Below, piece after piece: positions 9,441 to 17,405 of a stretch of 64,000 bases of DNA. This DNA is from an uncultured Colwellia sp. (lineage in GTDB: Bacteria; Pseudomonadota; Gammaproteobacteria; Enterobacterales; Alteromonadaceae), in the NCBI GenBank assembly GCA_913063325.1, contig CAJXYE010000018.1, positions 1 to 64,000 on the forward strand, written 5' to 3'. The notes beneath the pieces are model-generated. The model worked only from the letters and a program-made list of their open reading frames with translations, made no database searches and was not told the origin of the DNA. How positions within the stretch are numbered: the stretch's first letter is position 1; every line of letters begins with the position of its first letter. Position numbers and translations under genes: made by a program.

Positions 9441-9488
9441 TTGCTCACTTAATTGACTTACCTATTGAGTAAGTAATTAAGTGAGCAA
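9441..9488. other. Long hairpin between tyrP and the AhpD-like gene
   Basis: A stem of 20 bp with one bulged base (9441-9454 with 9475-9488, then 9456-9461 with 9469-9474). It ends 13 bases from the stop of the minus-strand AhpD-like gene. There is no T run on the minus strand, so it is at best an atypical terminator or an mRNA end stabiliser. Confidence 0.55.
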
Positions 9489-9501
9489 TGAAGTAGCCAA
9501 C

Positions 9502-10095
9502 TTATACGTGTTTACCGCGTGTCCATGTTGTGTTTTTTTCCAATAGTCGTTCGCCGGCGTCAACTGCACCAGTCTCCATGGTTGTGCCCATTGAGTCATT
9601 CCAGCGGTTTAGGTAACCAAATAAAGAAATTACCCCTAATATTTCAACGATCTCACCTTCATCCCAATATTCATGCAAATTAGCACTAATAACATCATCA
9701 ACGGCATTAGGAATACTTGACGCAGCAAGGGCAAATTCAAAGGCAGCTTTTTCAGCCTCAGTGTATAAAGTACTTTCTCTAAACGTCCAAATATTGTCTA
9801 AGCGCTCATCGGTGCCGCCATAACGTTCAGCCGCTAAAATAGTGTGAGCTTCACAATACCTACAGCCAGTATGTGCGCTAGTAATGTAGCCTATAAGGCG
9901 CTTTTGCTCCGCCGTTACGCTACCGTCATTAGCCATTACTGCCATGTTCAAATTAATAAATGCTTTGGCAATTGCTGGTCGGCGTTGCATGGTTAATACA
10001 CTGTTTGGGCAAAAACCTAATGTTTCATTAAAAAACTTGGCGAGCTCTGCTACTTCTTCATTTTCATCTGTTGCTAATGGCTTTACTAAAGGCAT
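9502..10095 (-). CDS. AhpD-like peroxidase-related protein (carboxymuconolactone decarboxylase fold)
   Basis: A 197-residue protein of the uncharacterised peroxidase-related group. The CxxC-x2-H redox motif is at Cys78-Arg-Tyr-Cys81-Glu-Ala-His84, the signature of AhpD-type alkylhydroperoxidases. These act on peroxides through a thiol relay; the partner here is unknown. It is divergent from the MarR-type gene that starts about 370 bases away, which makes that regulator a plausible controller. Confidence 0.82.
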   Translation of the reverse strand: MPLVKPLATDENEEVAELAKFFNETLGFCPNSVLTMQRRPAIAKAFINLNMAVMANDGSVTAEQKRLIGYITSAHTGCRYCEAHTILAAERYGGTDERLDNIWTFRESTLYTEAEKAAFEFALAASSIPNAVDDVISANLHEYWDEGEIVEILGVISLFGYLNRWNDSMGTTMETGAVDAGERLLEKNTTWTRGKHV

Positions 10096-10463
10096 AGGGT
10101 GATCCTGCTGGTTGATTATTATTCTATTTTCAATATATATAATAGATAGTGCATATGCAACATCTATTATTGTTTAAATTATCTACTGGTTTAATGCTAA
10201 TAAGTTAATCAACAACAGAACAATAACGGGGTGTTATGAATCGCTATACATCCATGAGACTTTTATTGGGGAAGTTGATTAAGCCTATAGCGAGGCTACA
10301 ATTTTTATGATTAAATAATCTTAAGTACACAATAACTTTAGGAAAGATTATTAGTCCCTCAGCCCGTAATAAAGCTTTTAAGCTGTCTAATAAAATAACG
10401 CCCCAGCTTGATTTAAATAATCACTTACCTTTTCGTATTGCGGTTGTCAGCAATTTATTAGCG

Positions 10464-10931
10464 TTGAACCGTGATTGGAAAATTCGTGAGCTTTGCGATT
10501 TAGAACCAAGAGAAATGCGGGTGTTATTAAATATTGGCTCATACATGCCAATTAAAGCAGCGGATATTGCTTATCAATCACGTATTGACTCTTACAACGT
10601 TAGTCGAGCAGTAAAAGCACTGCAAAAGAAAAACTTAATTGATATACAGCCTGACGAACACAGCCGGAATATAAAATACTTAGTGCTAAACGAACAAGGT
10701 ATTAAGTTATATCATCAAGTCACTCAAACAATGAATGAAAGAGCAGACGAGCTTGAAAGTGTTCTTGATAAGAAAGAGTGTGCGCTTTTTTACCGCATGC
10801 TTGAAAAAATTGAAGACAAAGCAGAAAAAATACTAGCAGAGCAAGCCATGAGTAAAATAACTGATGGAGCAGAGCCCCCTGCAGATCAAAAAGAACTGAT
10901 TCGTTGGTATAAAAAAAGTACTGGCAAATAA
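10464..10931 (+). CDS. MarR-family transcriptional regulator (N-terminus uncertain)
   Basis: Winged-helix DNA-binding regulator. The wHTH core is visible as MPIKAADIAYQSRIDSYNVSRAVKALQKKNLI with the basic wing after it. The first conventional start in frame is the TTG at 10464, giving 155 residues. The frame is open back to a TGA at 10308, and the extra translation (DLNNHLPFRIAVVSN before NLLALNRDW) is the usual MarR dimerisation helix, so the real protein almost certainly begins upstream. No ATG, GTG or TTG exists there. Candidates are CTG at 10383 or ATT at 10350, which has AGGA six bases before it. It is probably an oxidative or small-molecule sensor acting on the divergent AhpD-like gene. 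The rest of 10096-10346 shows no gene. Confidence 0.75.
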   Translation: MNRDWKIRELCDLEPREMRVLLNIGSYMPIKAADIAYQSRIDSYNVSRAVKALQKKNLIDIQPDEHSRNIKYLVLNEQGIKLYHQVTQTMNERADELESVLDKKECALFYRMLEKIEDKAEKILAEQAMSKITDGAEPPADQKELIRWYKKSTGK

Positions 10932-10966
10932 AGCAAGGTAATTTGGGCGTATTTATCAAAACACTC

Positions 10967-11055
10967 GAGTTAAAGTCACAGCTTAAAGCTTAAAACCTAA
11001 AAGTGAAAAGACTACCTACCTATACACATGGCTCAAGGGCGTCATCTCCGTGGTG
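10967..11055 (+). repeat. Direct repeat copy 2 (decayed copy of PhyH gene end)
   Basis: A diverged copy of 7931-8031, but not attached to a PhyH gene. It lies in the 519-base gap between the MarR and EamA genes. The remainder of that gap, up to the promoter at 11390, shows no coding gene that I can support. Confidence 0.55.
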
Positions 11056-11389
11056 TCTTTATCGGGGAGCCAGTCACTAAAAAATGATGGTTTAGAACAA
11101 TATTTACAGGATAATATGCTCCTGTATTATCAAATAAGTAGCATCCATGCGACGTCTCGGACAGAGGCTTGGAAGATGACGTTTACAGCAAGCTACTGAG
11201 TTTAAATAACTATTCACAATATCTCTTTGTTTGTACTGAATTTGGTCTCGTACTGTGATGAGTTTTTGTATTCATTTGAATGTGCTGGGTCGAACTTAGC
11301 TATTTTCCTATTAGGCCGATTAATACATAACGCAATAGTGTCATATACCTTTCTTAAGGCCCTAAATCCGACATAAAAGATTTGTCTTA

Positions 11390-11418
11390 ATGACGTTAAT
11401 AATAAGTAACGTTATAAT
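11390..11418 (+). promoter_or_regulatory. Sigma-70 promoter of the EamA gene
   Basis: A perfect -10 hexamer TATAAT (11413-11418) is preceded by ATGACG (11390-11395) at 17 bp. The start codon of the EamA gene follows 32 bases later with AAAAGGAAAA before it. Confidence 0.6.
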
Positions 11419-11450
11419 GCGGAAAAATTAATAGTATAAAAGGAAAATCA

Positions 11451-12410
11451 ATGACAATTCGCACGGCTAATTCCGCATTATGGGCTTTAGTATTGGTCAA
11501 TCTTATTTGGGGAGTCGGCTTTGTTGTAGTTGATGGCGCCATTGATATTATGCCTGTTAATACCTTTAACGCTTTTCGTTTTGGTATTGCGGCATTAGCA
11601 TTATTACCTCTGTACTTTTTACAAAAAAAACCAGCAAAAGCTGAATTTGATTACACCGTAGCAGAACTACTTAAAGTTGGTTTGGGTTTAGGTTTGTTAT
11701 TATTTTTAGGCTTTTCGCTTCAAACCCAAGGCATGATTTACACCAGCGTGTCTAATACCGGATTTATTACCGGATTATGTGTTCCTTTAGTGCCTATTAT
11801 CGGCTTTATACTCTTTAAAACGAAAGTAGGTATAGAAGTTTGGATAAGTGTTATCGCCGCTACCATAGGTTTATATTTTTTGACTATGGGCGATAAAATG
11901 GAATTGAACCAAGGTGATGTGCTAGTCGCTATCAGTGCAGTTTGTTATGCCGCTCACATTACCTTAATGGCAAAATATGGTGGACGATTTGCGGTTATTT
12001 CACTAAGTATTATTCAATTAGCCGCCGTTGCTTTATACAGTACTGTGGCTGCAAGTTACGAAGCACTAGCCAACATTAATCAAAACTACCCGCCGTTTAT
12101 TGAACAACTCTCAAACGCCGATGTTTGGGCGGCAATACTTTACTCAAGTATCTTAGCGAGCGCGTTTGCTTATTGGGCACAAACCTCCAGTCAACGTTTA
12201 CTTGAACCACACAAAGTCGCTCTTGTTTTTGCATTAGAGCCTATTTTTGCTCATATTGCCGCATTCTTCATATTAGGCGAACATCTTGGTATTAACGGCT
12301 GGTTTGGTGCAGGTTTAATCATTGCTGGTATGCTTTATTCTGAGCTCGGCGGTAGAAGAAAAGTTAAAATACAGCCATTAGATCAAATGGCTGCACCGCT
12401 CGATAAATAA
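11451..12410 (+). CDS. EamA/DMT-family transporter
   Basis: A 319-residue inner-membrane protein with ten predicted helices in two EamA repeats. The first repeat begins LWALVLVNLIWGVGFVVVDG, and the second ends in ALEPIFAHIAAFFILGEHLGINGWFGAGLIIAGM, the signature of this exporter superfamily. Substrates in the family range from amino acids to purines, and none can be inferred here. A good Shine-Dalgarno (AAAAGGAAAA) and a promoter at 11390 support the start. A second EamA gene follows 95 bases later. Confidence 0.88.
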   Translation: MTIRTANSALWALVLVNLIWGVGFVVVDGAIDIMPVNTFNAFRFGIAALALLPLYFLQKKPAKAEFDYTVAELLKVGLGLGLLLFLGFSLQTQGMIYTSVSNTGFITGLCVPLVPIIGFILFKTKVGIEVWISVIAATIGLYFLTMGDKMELNQGDVLVAISAVCYAAHITLMAKYGGRFAVISLSIIQLAAVALYSTVAASYEALANINQNYPPFIEQLSNADVWAAILYSSILASAFAYWAQTSSQRLLEPHKVALVFALEPIFAHIAAFFILGEHLGINGWFGAGLIIAGMLYSELGGRRKVKIQPLDQMAAPLDK

Positions 12411-12505
12411 CGTTTTAGCATTTCTAGCAATTGGCGACTATTACTAAAGGGTAATAGTGGCTAATTATCGTTTGTAATAATAAAAAATCATATGGTCAGG
12501 TTGTC

Positions 12506-13387
12506 GTGTCATATCTTATTTCGGTTACCCTATTGTGGGCTTTTTCATTTAGTTTAATTGGCGTGTATTTAGCAGGGCAGGTTGATGCTTGGTTCTCGGT
12601 ATTTATGCGTATTGGTTTGGCTATGTTAGTTTTTTTACCCTTTTTACGATTAAATGAAATTAACTGGCAAACCGCCATTAAATTAATGGGCATAGGTGCT
12701 ATTCAATTAGGCTTAATGTACGTTTTTTATTATCAGTCATTTTTGTATTTGTCTGTGCCTGAAGTGCTGTTATTTACTGTGATGACTCCTATTTATATCA
12801 CCTTATTAAATGATGCTTTTGAGCGAAAATTTCACCTCAATTTTATGTTAACCGCATTACTGGCAACCTCGGGTGCTATTGCCATTCGCTTTAACGGCAT
12901 AGACGCTAACTTTATTGTTGGTTTGCTTTTAGTGCAATCGGCCAATTTATGTTTTGCTACCGGGCAGGTTTGTTATAAACGCTTAATGGCTGATCAGCAG
13001 TTAAAACAGTCTATCGATCAAAAAGCAATATTTGCCTGGTTTTTTATCGGGGCATTTTGTGTGGCTAGCATTTGTTATTTAATTTTTGGCAATGCCGATA
13101 AATTACCGACAACTGAATTGCAATGGGGCGTATTAGTGTATTTAGGTATTATTGCTTCAGGTGTTGGCTTTTTCGCTTGGAATAAAGGCGCTACTTTAGT
13201 GAATGTGGGGGCTCTGGCTATTATGAATAACGTGCTGATCCCTGCTGGCATCATCGTTAATTTAGTGATTTGGAATCGTGACGCCGACATCCCGAGATTA
13301 GCCTTTGGTGGCTCACTCATTGTATTGTCGTTATTACTGAACCAATGGTTAGAGAAGCGCAGAATATCTTATAAAGCCAGTTTGTAA
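12506..13387 (+). CDS. EamA/DMT-family transporter (parent of decayed copies)
   Basis: A 293-residue ten-helix permease of the drug/metabolite superfamily, starting at a GTG (12506) preceded by CAGG. It begins SYLISVTLLWAFSFSLIGVYLAGQ and has the usual second EamA repeat (GVLVYLGIIASGVGFFAWNKGA). It is not closely related to the EamA gene next to it. The 3' end of this gene is present twice more in degraded form, at 16914-17062 and 18116-18192. Confidence 0.87.
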   Translation: MSYLISVTLLWAFSFSLIGVYLAGQVDAWFSVFMRIGLAMLVFLPFLRLNEINWQTAIKLMGIGAIQLGLMYVFYYQSFLYLSVPEVLLFTVMTPIYITLLNDAFERKFHLNFMLTALLATSGAIAIRFNGIDANFIVGLLLVQSANLCFATGQVCYKRLMADQQLKQSIDQKAIFAWFFIGAFCVASICYLIFGNADKLPTTELQWGVLVYLGIIASGVGFFAWNKGATLVNVGALAIMNNVLIPAGIIVNLVIWNRDADIPRLAFGGSLIVLSLLLNQWLEKRRISYKASL

Positions 13388-13426
13388 CCCGTTGAAATCA
13401 AACACGTTACAAGGTGTGAAGTTAAC

Positions 13427-14437
13427 TTAAGTTGGCTTGGCTATTAGAGTAGCTAGAATATCTCGTTGCCAATTTTCATCTATGGTGGTGCAAATGATCT
13501 CTATTCGGCTTTCGGTATAGCCCTTTAAAAGAGTTTCGTTAAAACTATCGGCGGTGATGTTGACACTATAATGACCTTTTTCAGAAATAATGACAGCCTT
13601 AACTCTAATAGCGTCAATTTGATGCAGTAATGTAAGAATGCTTTCTTTATTAAAAACTTGCTTCGCCTCGAAACGCCAGCCGACACTATAAAAACCTTCA
13701 CCTTGATTTACCGCTTTTACAAAACCGGAATCGGGTATTGTGCCCGTGCTCACATTATTTTTTCTGGTAGAATGCTTTGCATGATGATGCGTATTAGTTA
13801 AGTGTTTTGTAGAGCCATTAAGCCAGTGTAGTTGAATTTGTCCGTGTTCTATAAAGTAAAGTTGGCTGGTTTTACTGGTTGAATTTGATAAATAAGCCGC
13901 TAACTTTTCTTGGTCTTGCTGATGATACAAATCAAGTTTATTACCAACAACGACATCGGCAATAGCAAGTTGTTGATTGAAGGTTTGGTGTTCTGTGTAA
14001 CGTTTATCGGCTAAATTTCTTGCATCGACTAGGGTAATGATTTTTTGTAAATGCAGTATATCTTTGTAGTATTGATTACTTAATACTTGTATTACTTCCA
14101 CTGGGTGACCTAAGCCTGTTGGTTCTATAAGCAAACGATGCGGTTTCGCTCGCAGTAATAATTGATTCAAGGCAATTTGCATTGGCACACCCGAAGCACA
14201 GCACATGCATCCACCAGGAACTTCTTGAATATAGACGCCTTTTTCTTCGGTGTATTGACCTTCAAACAAGCTGCCATCAACCCCTATTTCACCAAACTCG
14301 TTAACTAATACCGCCCAACGCTCATTTGCAGGTTTGTTCTTGAGTAAATGAAGAATAGCTGAGGTTTTTCCAACGCCAAGAAAGCCAGTAATAATATTGG
14401 TAGGTACTGCTAAAATTTTCTCATGCGCTTTGTTCAT
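13427..14437 (-). CDS. COG0523 (CobW/ZigA-type) GTPase metallochaperone
   Basis: G3E-family P-loop GTPase thought to deliver metal, here probably zinc, to client proteins. Counting from the Met at 14437, Walker A GFLGVGKT is at 18-25, the CxCC metal site GGCMCC has cysteines at 77, 79 and 80, and NKLD is at 166-169. A histidine run (THHHAKHS) lies between the two domains. I use 14437 because GGAACAG lies eight bases upstream; an ATG at 14467 has no such site. It is the last gene of the zur-merC-COG0523 run, with a 90- to 120-base gap before it. Confidence 0.9.
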   Translation of the reverse strand: MNKAHEKILAVPTNIITGFLGVGKTSAILHLLKNKPANERWAVLVNEFGEIGVDGSLFEGQYTEEKGVYIQEVPGGCMCCASGVPMQIALNQLLLRAKPHRLLIEPTGLGHPVEVIQVLSNQYYKDILHLQKIITLVDARNLADKRYTEHQTFNQQLAIADVVVGNKLDLYHQQDQEKLAAYLSNSTSKTSQLYFIEHGQIQLHWLNGSTKHLTNTHHHAKHSTRKNNVSTGTIPDSGFVKAVNQGEGFYSVGWRFEAKQVFNKESILTLLHQIDAIRVKAVIISEKGHYSVNITADSFNETLLKGYTESRIEIICTTIDENWQRDILATLIAKPT

Positions 14438-14557
14438 GTAATATCTGTTCCATTTATCATTAGTCATTATTGGGTAAATTGTTACTCTGTTAGCGTATTC
14501 TATAGTCGCTATTAGTAGCGAGTAATATCATTGATTATAAACTGATTGTAGTTAAAG

Positions 14558-14974
14558 TTAACTGTCATTTCTTTCACTAGGGCAGGGGCATTGTTCTACT
14601 TTTAGACAGCGAGAATAGTTTTGATAATGACTTATTGCAACAAGCATAGCGCCTAATACGGTGAATATTTTTTCACCTCGTTCGCCAAGGTGACTTTCAC
14701 CGAACATAACTGCAGCAATTAATACCCCTAAACCAAGCAAGCCCGTCATAACCACAGAAAGCGTTTTGTGTTTTTTACAACCTAAGGTTAATGCGTAAAT
14801 GCTAATAGGGATAACCGTGGCCACCATCCAAAAATGAAATGACTCTTGGGCTAGTGGCATAACAGCTAAATTTGGTAGTAAGGTCACTAATAATGGAATG
14901 GCTAAGCAGTGTAAAACACATAAAAAAGACAAGCTGATAGCCATTTTGTCTGTGGAAATAGTTAATGTTTTCAT
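14558..14974 (-). CDS. MerC-domain small membrane protein
   Basis: A 138-residue protein with four predicted helices. It begins with the MerC pattern SLSFLCVLHCLAIPLL, where a Cys next to a membrane His/Cys could bind metal, and it ends CLKVEQCPCPSERNDS. MerC was described for mercury uptake. The setting here, directly after zur (18 bases) and before the COG0523 gene, points to zinc handling instead. AACAAGG precedes the start. The biochemical role is inferred from context. Confidence 0.82.
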   Translation of the reverse strand: MKTLTISTDKMAISLSFLCVLHCLAIPLLVTLLPNLAVMPLAQESFHFWMVATVIPISIYALTLGCKKHKTLSVVMTGLLGLGVLIAAVMFGESHLGERGEKIFTVLGAMLVAISHYQNYSRCLKVEQCPCPSERNDS

Positions 14975-14992
14975 TTTTTACCTTGTTAGTTT

Positions 14993-15445
14993 TTAACGTA
15001 AGCAGGCATTGCAAATGCAATTAAGCTCAATATGAGAAGATAATATTTGATAACCAAATTGCTTTGCTTTGTTATCTAAATCCGATGTTTTTGTAGCATC
15101 TAACTTAACCTCATCTACCCGCTGACATAGTTGGCAAAAAAATAATTGTGAGGTTTTATGTGGCGCCTCATTAATTATGTCAGCACAAGCGACAAACTTA
15201 TTTGCTATGTTCAGTTTATGGACTAAATGACATTTTTCTAAAAAAGCTAATGACCTATAAATAGACATGGGTGCAAGTGATTCTTTAAATTGTGTTTCGA
15301 GTAACTCAACTAATTCGTAGGCTGAAACCGCTTTTTTCACTTGCAACAATGCCGTTAAAATTAATTTTCTCTTTGTGGTTCGTATCAAACCTTGCAGGCG
15401 ACATGTTTTTTCAGCTTGGCTAAGGCATGCTTGGATATCTACCAT
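14993..15445 (-). CDS. zur: Fur-family zinc repressor Zur
   Basis: A 150-residue Fur-superfamily regulator. The structural zinc site is formed by Cys104/Cys107 (FFCQLCQ) and Cys145/Cys148 (CICNACLR), matching the spacing in E. coli Zur. The winged helix contains SLAPMSIYRSLAFLEKCHLVHKL, where Fur proteins have TVYR. His96 and His138 are candidate sensing ligands. The company of rpmE2/rpmJ2, DUF1826 and a COG0523 GTPase supports zinc rather than iron. It is expected to bind zinc and repress the two boxes listed at 16354 and 16793. Confidence 0.9.
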   Translation of the reverse strand: MVDIQACLSQAEKTCRLQGLIRTTKRKLILTALLQVKKAVSAYELVELLETQFKESLAPMSIYRSLAFLEKCHLVHKLNIANKFVACADIINEAPHKTSQLFFCQLCQRVDEVKLDATKTSDLDNKAKQFGYQILSSHIELNCICNACLR

Positions 15446-15592
15446 GGTGATTTCTCACTAAAGCTAGGTAATTGTAGGAATAAAGCGCATCGAACATTGT
15501 TATGAATTGAATGACCTTGCCCTATAACACTGTTAGCGAAGCTGCAATGCTGGCTTATAGATCTCATCCCTTTTGTTGACGTTAGCATGCAA

Positions 15593-16288
15593 CTAACTCG
15601 CAAAATCTAAAGTAAGCAATAAGCGAGAAATATCTTGCTCTGTCGCAGGTGAACGATGAACTAAACCTGCTTGTTCATTATTATGCCAATTTTCACCTTT
15701 AAGTAAGGCGATGTCACCACAAGACAGTTGTTCAATATGACTGTCGGGCTTTATTACTCCTGAGTGTTCATCGGCTAAACCATTGCTGCTAAAACCTAAT
15801 TTATTTCTGTTAACAGCACTCTGAGCAAGCCATTGAGTCGCTGGTCCATGCAAAGTTGTTACAAGTCGGCATGGCACCTTGTCTACATGAAACTTAGGGC
15901 ACATGGGTTGGTTAAGTAGCTTTAGTCGCAAGCCGGCGCACTCGAGCTCAAAGAGTGTACAAAACATGTCGACTAACAAACTTATATGCTCACAAAGTGT
16001 ATGGTTGTGTTCAATGCCGTTGAGGCACTCTGCAATATGCTGATAAGCGTTGTCAGGCGTTAATATCATGACAGTACTAAATTTAGGCTTTTGCTTAATG
16101 AGGCTTTCAATGCAAGGTGTCATATCTTCATTCAAAGAATGCTGCCAAACGGCTAAATTAACGTCGTCTCGGTATATATCAGTCAAAGTGCTCGGGTATT
16201 TTGACTGGCTAGAAACGCGAGACTTAACTTCGTTCGTTACGATAGAACTTGAAATAGGTAAATTCAAAATATTAGGTATCCATAACAT
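15593..16288 (-). CDS. DUF1826 protein, probably zinc-responsive
   Basis: A 231-residue protein of the DUF1826 family, recognised by CPKFHVDKVPCRLVTTLHGP (130-149). Its function is unknown. His134 and Asp136 (FHVD) with a downstream His211 (GLVHRSP) form an HxD...H arrangement like the iron site of cupin-type oxygenases, and Cys130, Cys140 and Cys190 are close by. This is my reading, not an established activity. DUF1826 genes commonly sit with zur and COG0523 genes. A candidate Zur box lies upstream (16354-16376), and the ATG lies inside a long hairpin (16284-16330). The 147 bases between this gene and zur hold nothing clear. Confidence 0.82.
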   Translation of the reverse strand: MLWIPNILNLPISSSIVTNEVKSRVSSQSKYPSTLTDIYRDDVNLAVWQHSLNEDMTPCIESLIKQKPKFSTVMILTPDNAYQHIAECLNGIEHNHTLCEHISLLVDMFCTLFELECAGLRLKLLNQPMCPKFHVDKVPCRLVTTLHGPATQWLAQSAVNRNKLGFSSNGLADEHSGVIKPDSHIEQLSCGDIALLKGENWHNNEQAGLVHRSPATEQDISRLLLTLDFAS

Positions 16289-16330
16289 TACTACTTCGCT
16301 TAGCTAACATAGCAGTGAAGTAGTAATGTT
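16284..16330 (-). promoter_or_regulatory. Hairpin covering the DUF1826 start codon
   Basis: A 17-bp inverted repeat with one G-T pair (16284-16300 with 16314-16330) and a 13-base loop. The ATG of the minus-strand gene (16286-16288) is inside the stem, so the folded mRNA would hide the start. There is no T run. It could be a translational switch or show that the true start is a later TTG. Confidence 0.55.
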
Positions 16331-16353
16331 TATAATAAAATAATACGGCTACT

Positions 16354-16376
16354 CTAGTGTGATATTATAACATTAT
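16354..16376 (-). promoter_or_regulatory. Candidate Zur box upstream of DUF1826
   Basis: A 23-base site matching the gammaproteobacterial Zur consensus (half-sites GAAATGTTATA and TATAACATTTC around one base) at 16 of 22 positions, best in the right half TATAACATTA. It lies 66-88 bases upstream of the DUF1826 start. It also sits just past the rpmJ2 stop. The consensus is recalled from published comparative work. Confidence 0.5.
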
Positions 16377-16382
16377 CAAGTG

Positions 16383-16523
16383 TTAGTTTTTCTTACTTAT
16401 TCCTTGTACGGCTTTGAATCTTGGATTCGAACTACAAATGACATAAGTGCGACCACGGCGTTTTACTATTTGACAATCAGGGTGACGACTTTTAGCGCTC
16501 TTTAGTGAACTTAATACTTTCAT
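16383..16523 (-). CDS. rpmJ2: Ribosomal protein L36, zinc-free paralogue (RpmJ2/YkgO)
   Basis: A 46-residue gene. The translation starts [20 protein letters not shown] and continues with [21 protein letters not shown], a near match to E. coli YkgO. It lacks the full four-ligand zinc ribbon of the housekeeping L36, so it can replace that protein and free zinc when zinc is short. Its ATG overlaps the rpmE2 stop by one base (TAATG), so the two are translationally coupled. Expected control is by Zur through the box at 16793. Confidence 0.93.
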   Translation of the reverse strand: MKVLSSLKSAKSRHPDCQIVKRRGRTYVICSSNPRFKAVQGISKKN

Positions 16524-16774
16524 TATTTACTTCCCATGCTGCCAAAGCGATTCTTGAATTTAGATATACGGCCATCTTTTTTCGCAACACGTTGTTCACC
16601 TGTATAAAATGGATGTGAAGCGCTTGATATATCAAGAGTGACATAAGGATATTTTTTTCCTTCATATTCTATGGTTCGCGCGGTTTTAATTGTTGAACCC
16701 ACCAAAAAATAGGTGTCGGCTGCAGTATCGTGAAAAACGACTTTCTGATAGTTAGGGTGAATATTTGGTTGCAA
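16523..16774 (-). CDS. rpmE2: Ribosomal protein L31 type B, zinc-free
   Basis: An 83-residue L31 of the C-minus type. It begins [18 protein letters not shown] and ends SHPFYTGEQ then RFGSMGSK, without the CxxC zinc cysteines of the primary L31. It replaces zinc-bound L31 on ribosomes during zinc starvation. The start is a TTG (16772-16774) with AAGG upstream, a weaker start than usual for a ribosomal protein. It is the first gene of the rpmE2-rpmJ2 pair, with a candidate Zur box only 19 bases upstream. Confidence 0.94.
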   Translation of the reverse strand: MQPNIHPNYQKVVFHDTAADTYFLVGSTIKTARTIEYEGKKYPYVTLDISSASHPFYTGEQRVAKKDGRISKFKNRFGSMGSK

Positions 16775-16792
16775 TGTTATTACCTTGTTTGT

Positions 16793-16815
16793 GTGATGTT
16801 ATAACATAAGGTATC
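16793..16815 (-). promoter_or_regulatory. Candidate Zur box upstream of rpmE2
   Basis: GTGATGTTATA, one base, then CATAAGGTATC, matching the Zur consensus at 16 of 22 positions, with a strong left half. The longer stretch 16793-16817 also begins GTGAT and ends ATCAC. The site would overlap the promoter or the start of the rpmE2 mRNA, so bound Zur would block transcription. Confidence 0.6.
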
Positions 16816-16913
16816 ACTTAGGTGGATGCGTTTCAATGTAAATGATATTCATTTTTATTTAGTGCTGTTTTACTTATTGTTTTGGTATGTTTTTTTGGGA
16901 GGGGGCTTTTGGG

Positions 16914-17062
16914 GTTGGTTTTAGCGCAATAGGCCAATTTATGTTTTGCAATCGTGATGACGACATCGCTAGGCTAGCCTTTGCTAGCTCACTCATTGTA
17001 CTGTCGTTATTACTGAACCAATGGTTAAATAAGCGCAGAAACGTGTATAAATCCAGTGAATA
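16914..17062 (+). pseudogene. Decayed, internally deleted copy of the EamA gene 3' end
   Basis: Sequence matching about 12929-12975 of the EamA gene (GCCAATTTATGTTTTGC) is joined directly to sequence matching about 13272-13387 (AATCGTGA... to the stop), a deletion of roughly 300 bases. A TAG interrupts the first part. The second part still reads SLIVLSLLLNQWLNKRRN and a stop. It is a remnant with no function expected. The rest of 16818-17405 has only the 10-bp tandem repeat and a probable promoter region for the PilZ gene. Confidence 0.8.
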
Positions 17063-17163
17063 AATAGTCGAGGCCTTAAAAATTATGCTTGGCGGGATTA
17101 AACAACAATCGTCTACTGTGTTATTAGTTCCTTGATATACAGTTCATAACTTCTTTAAACTTT

Positions 17164-17203
17164 GATTTATATAGATTTATATAGATTTATATAGATTTAT
17201 ATA
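17164..17203 (+). repeat. Four perfect tandem copies of GATTTATATA
   Basis: Four exact 10-bp units, close to one helical turn each, between the EamA remnant and the PilZ gene. The AT-rich phased repeat could bend DNA or act as an UP-type promoter element, and the copy number may vary by slippage. Confidence 0.9.
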
Positions 17204-17405
17204 AAACTTTTTTGATAAAGAACAATCATTAGTTAGTTGTCTTCGTGTCAGAATGGAGTCATGCCAGATTAACAATACCAACGCGAAATGAACACGTGCT
17301 TGTCAGCCAAATTTTATAATTAAAATGCCAGTGAATTAGCTCCGCAATATCTGTCAAAAACATTTTAACAAGTACATCAAAGTTGGGTATGAAACAGGGG
17401 AATAA

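Noticed and set aside
17164-17203. Tandem repeats as a CRISPR array
   Set aside because: The unit is 10 bp with no spacers and there are no cas genes.
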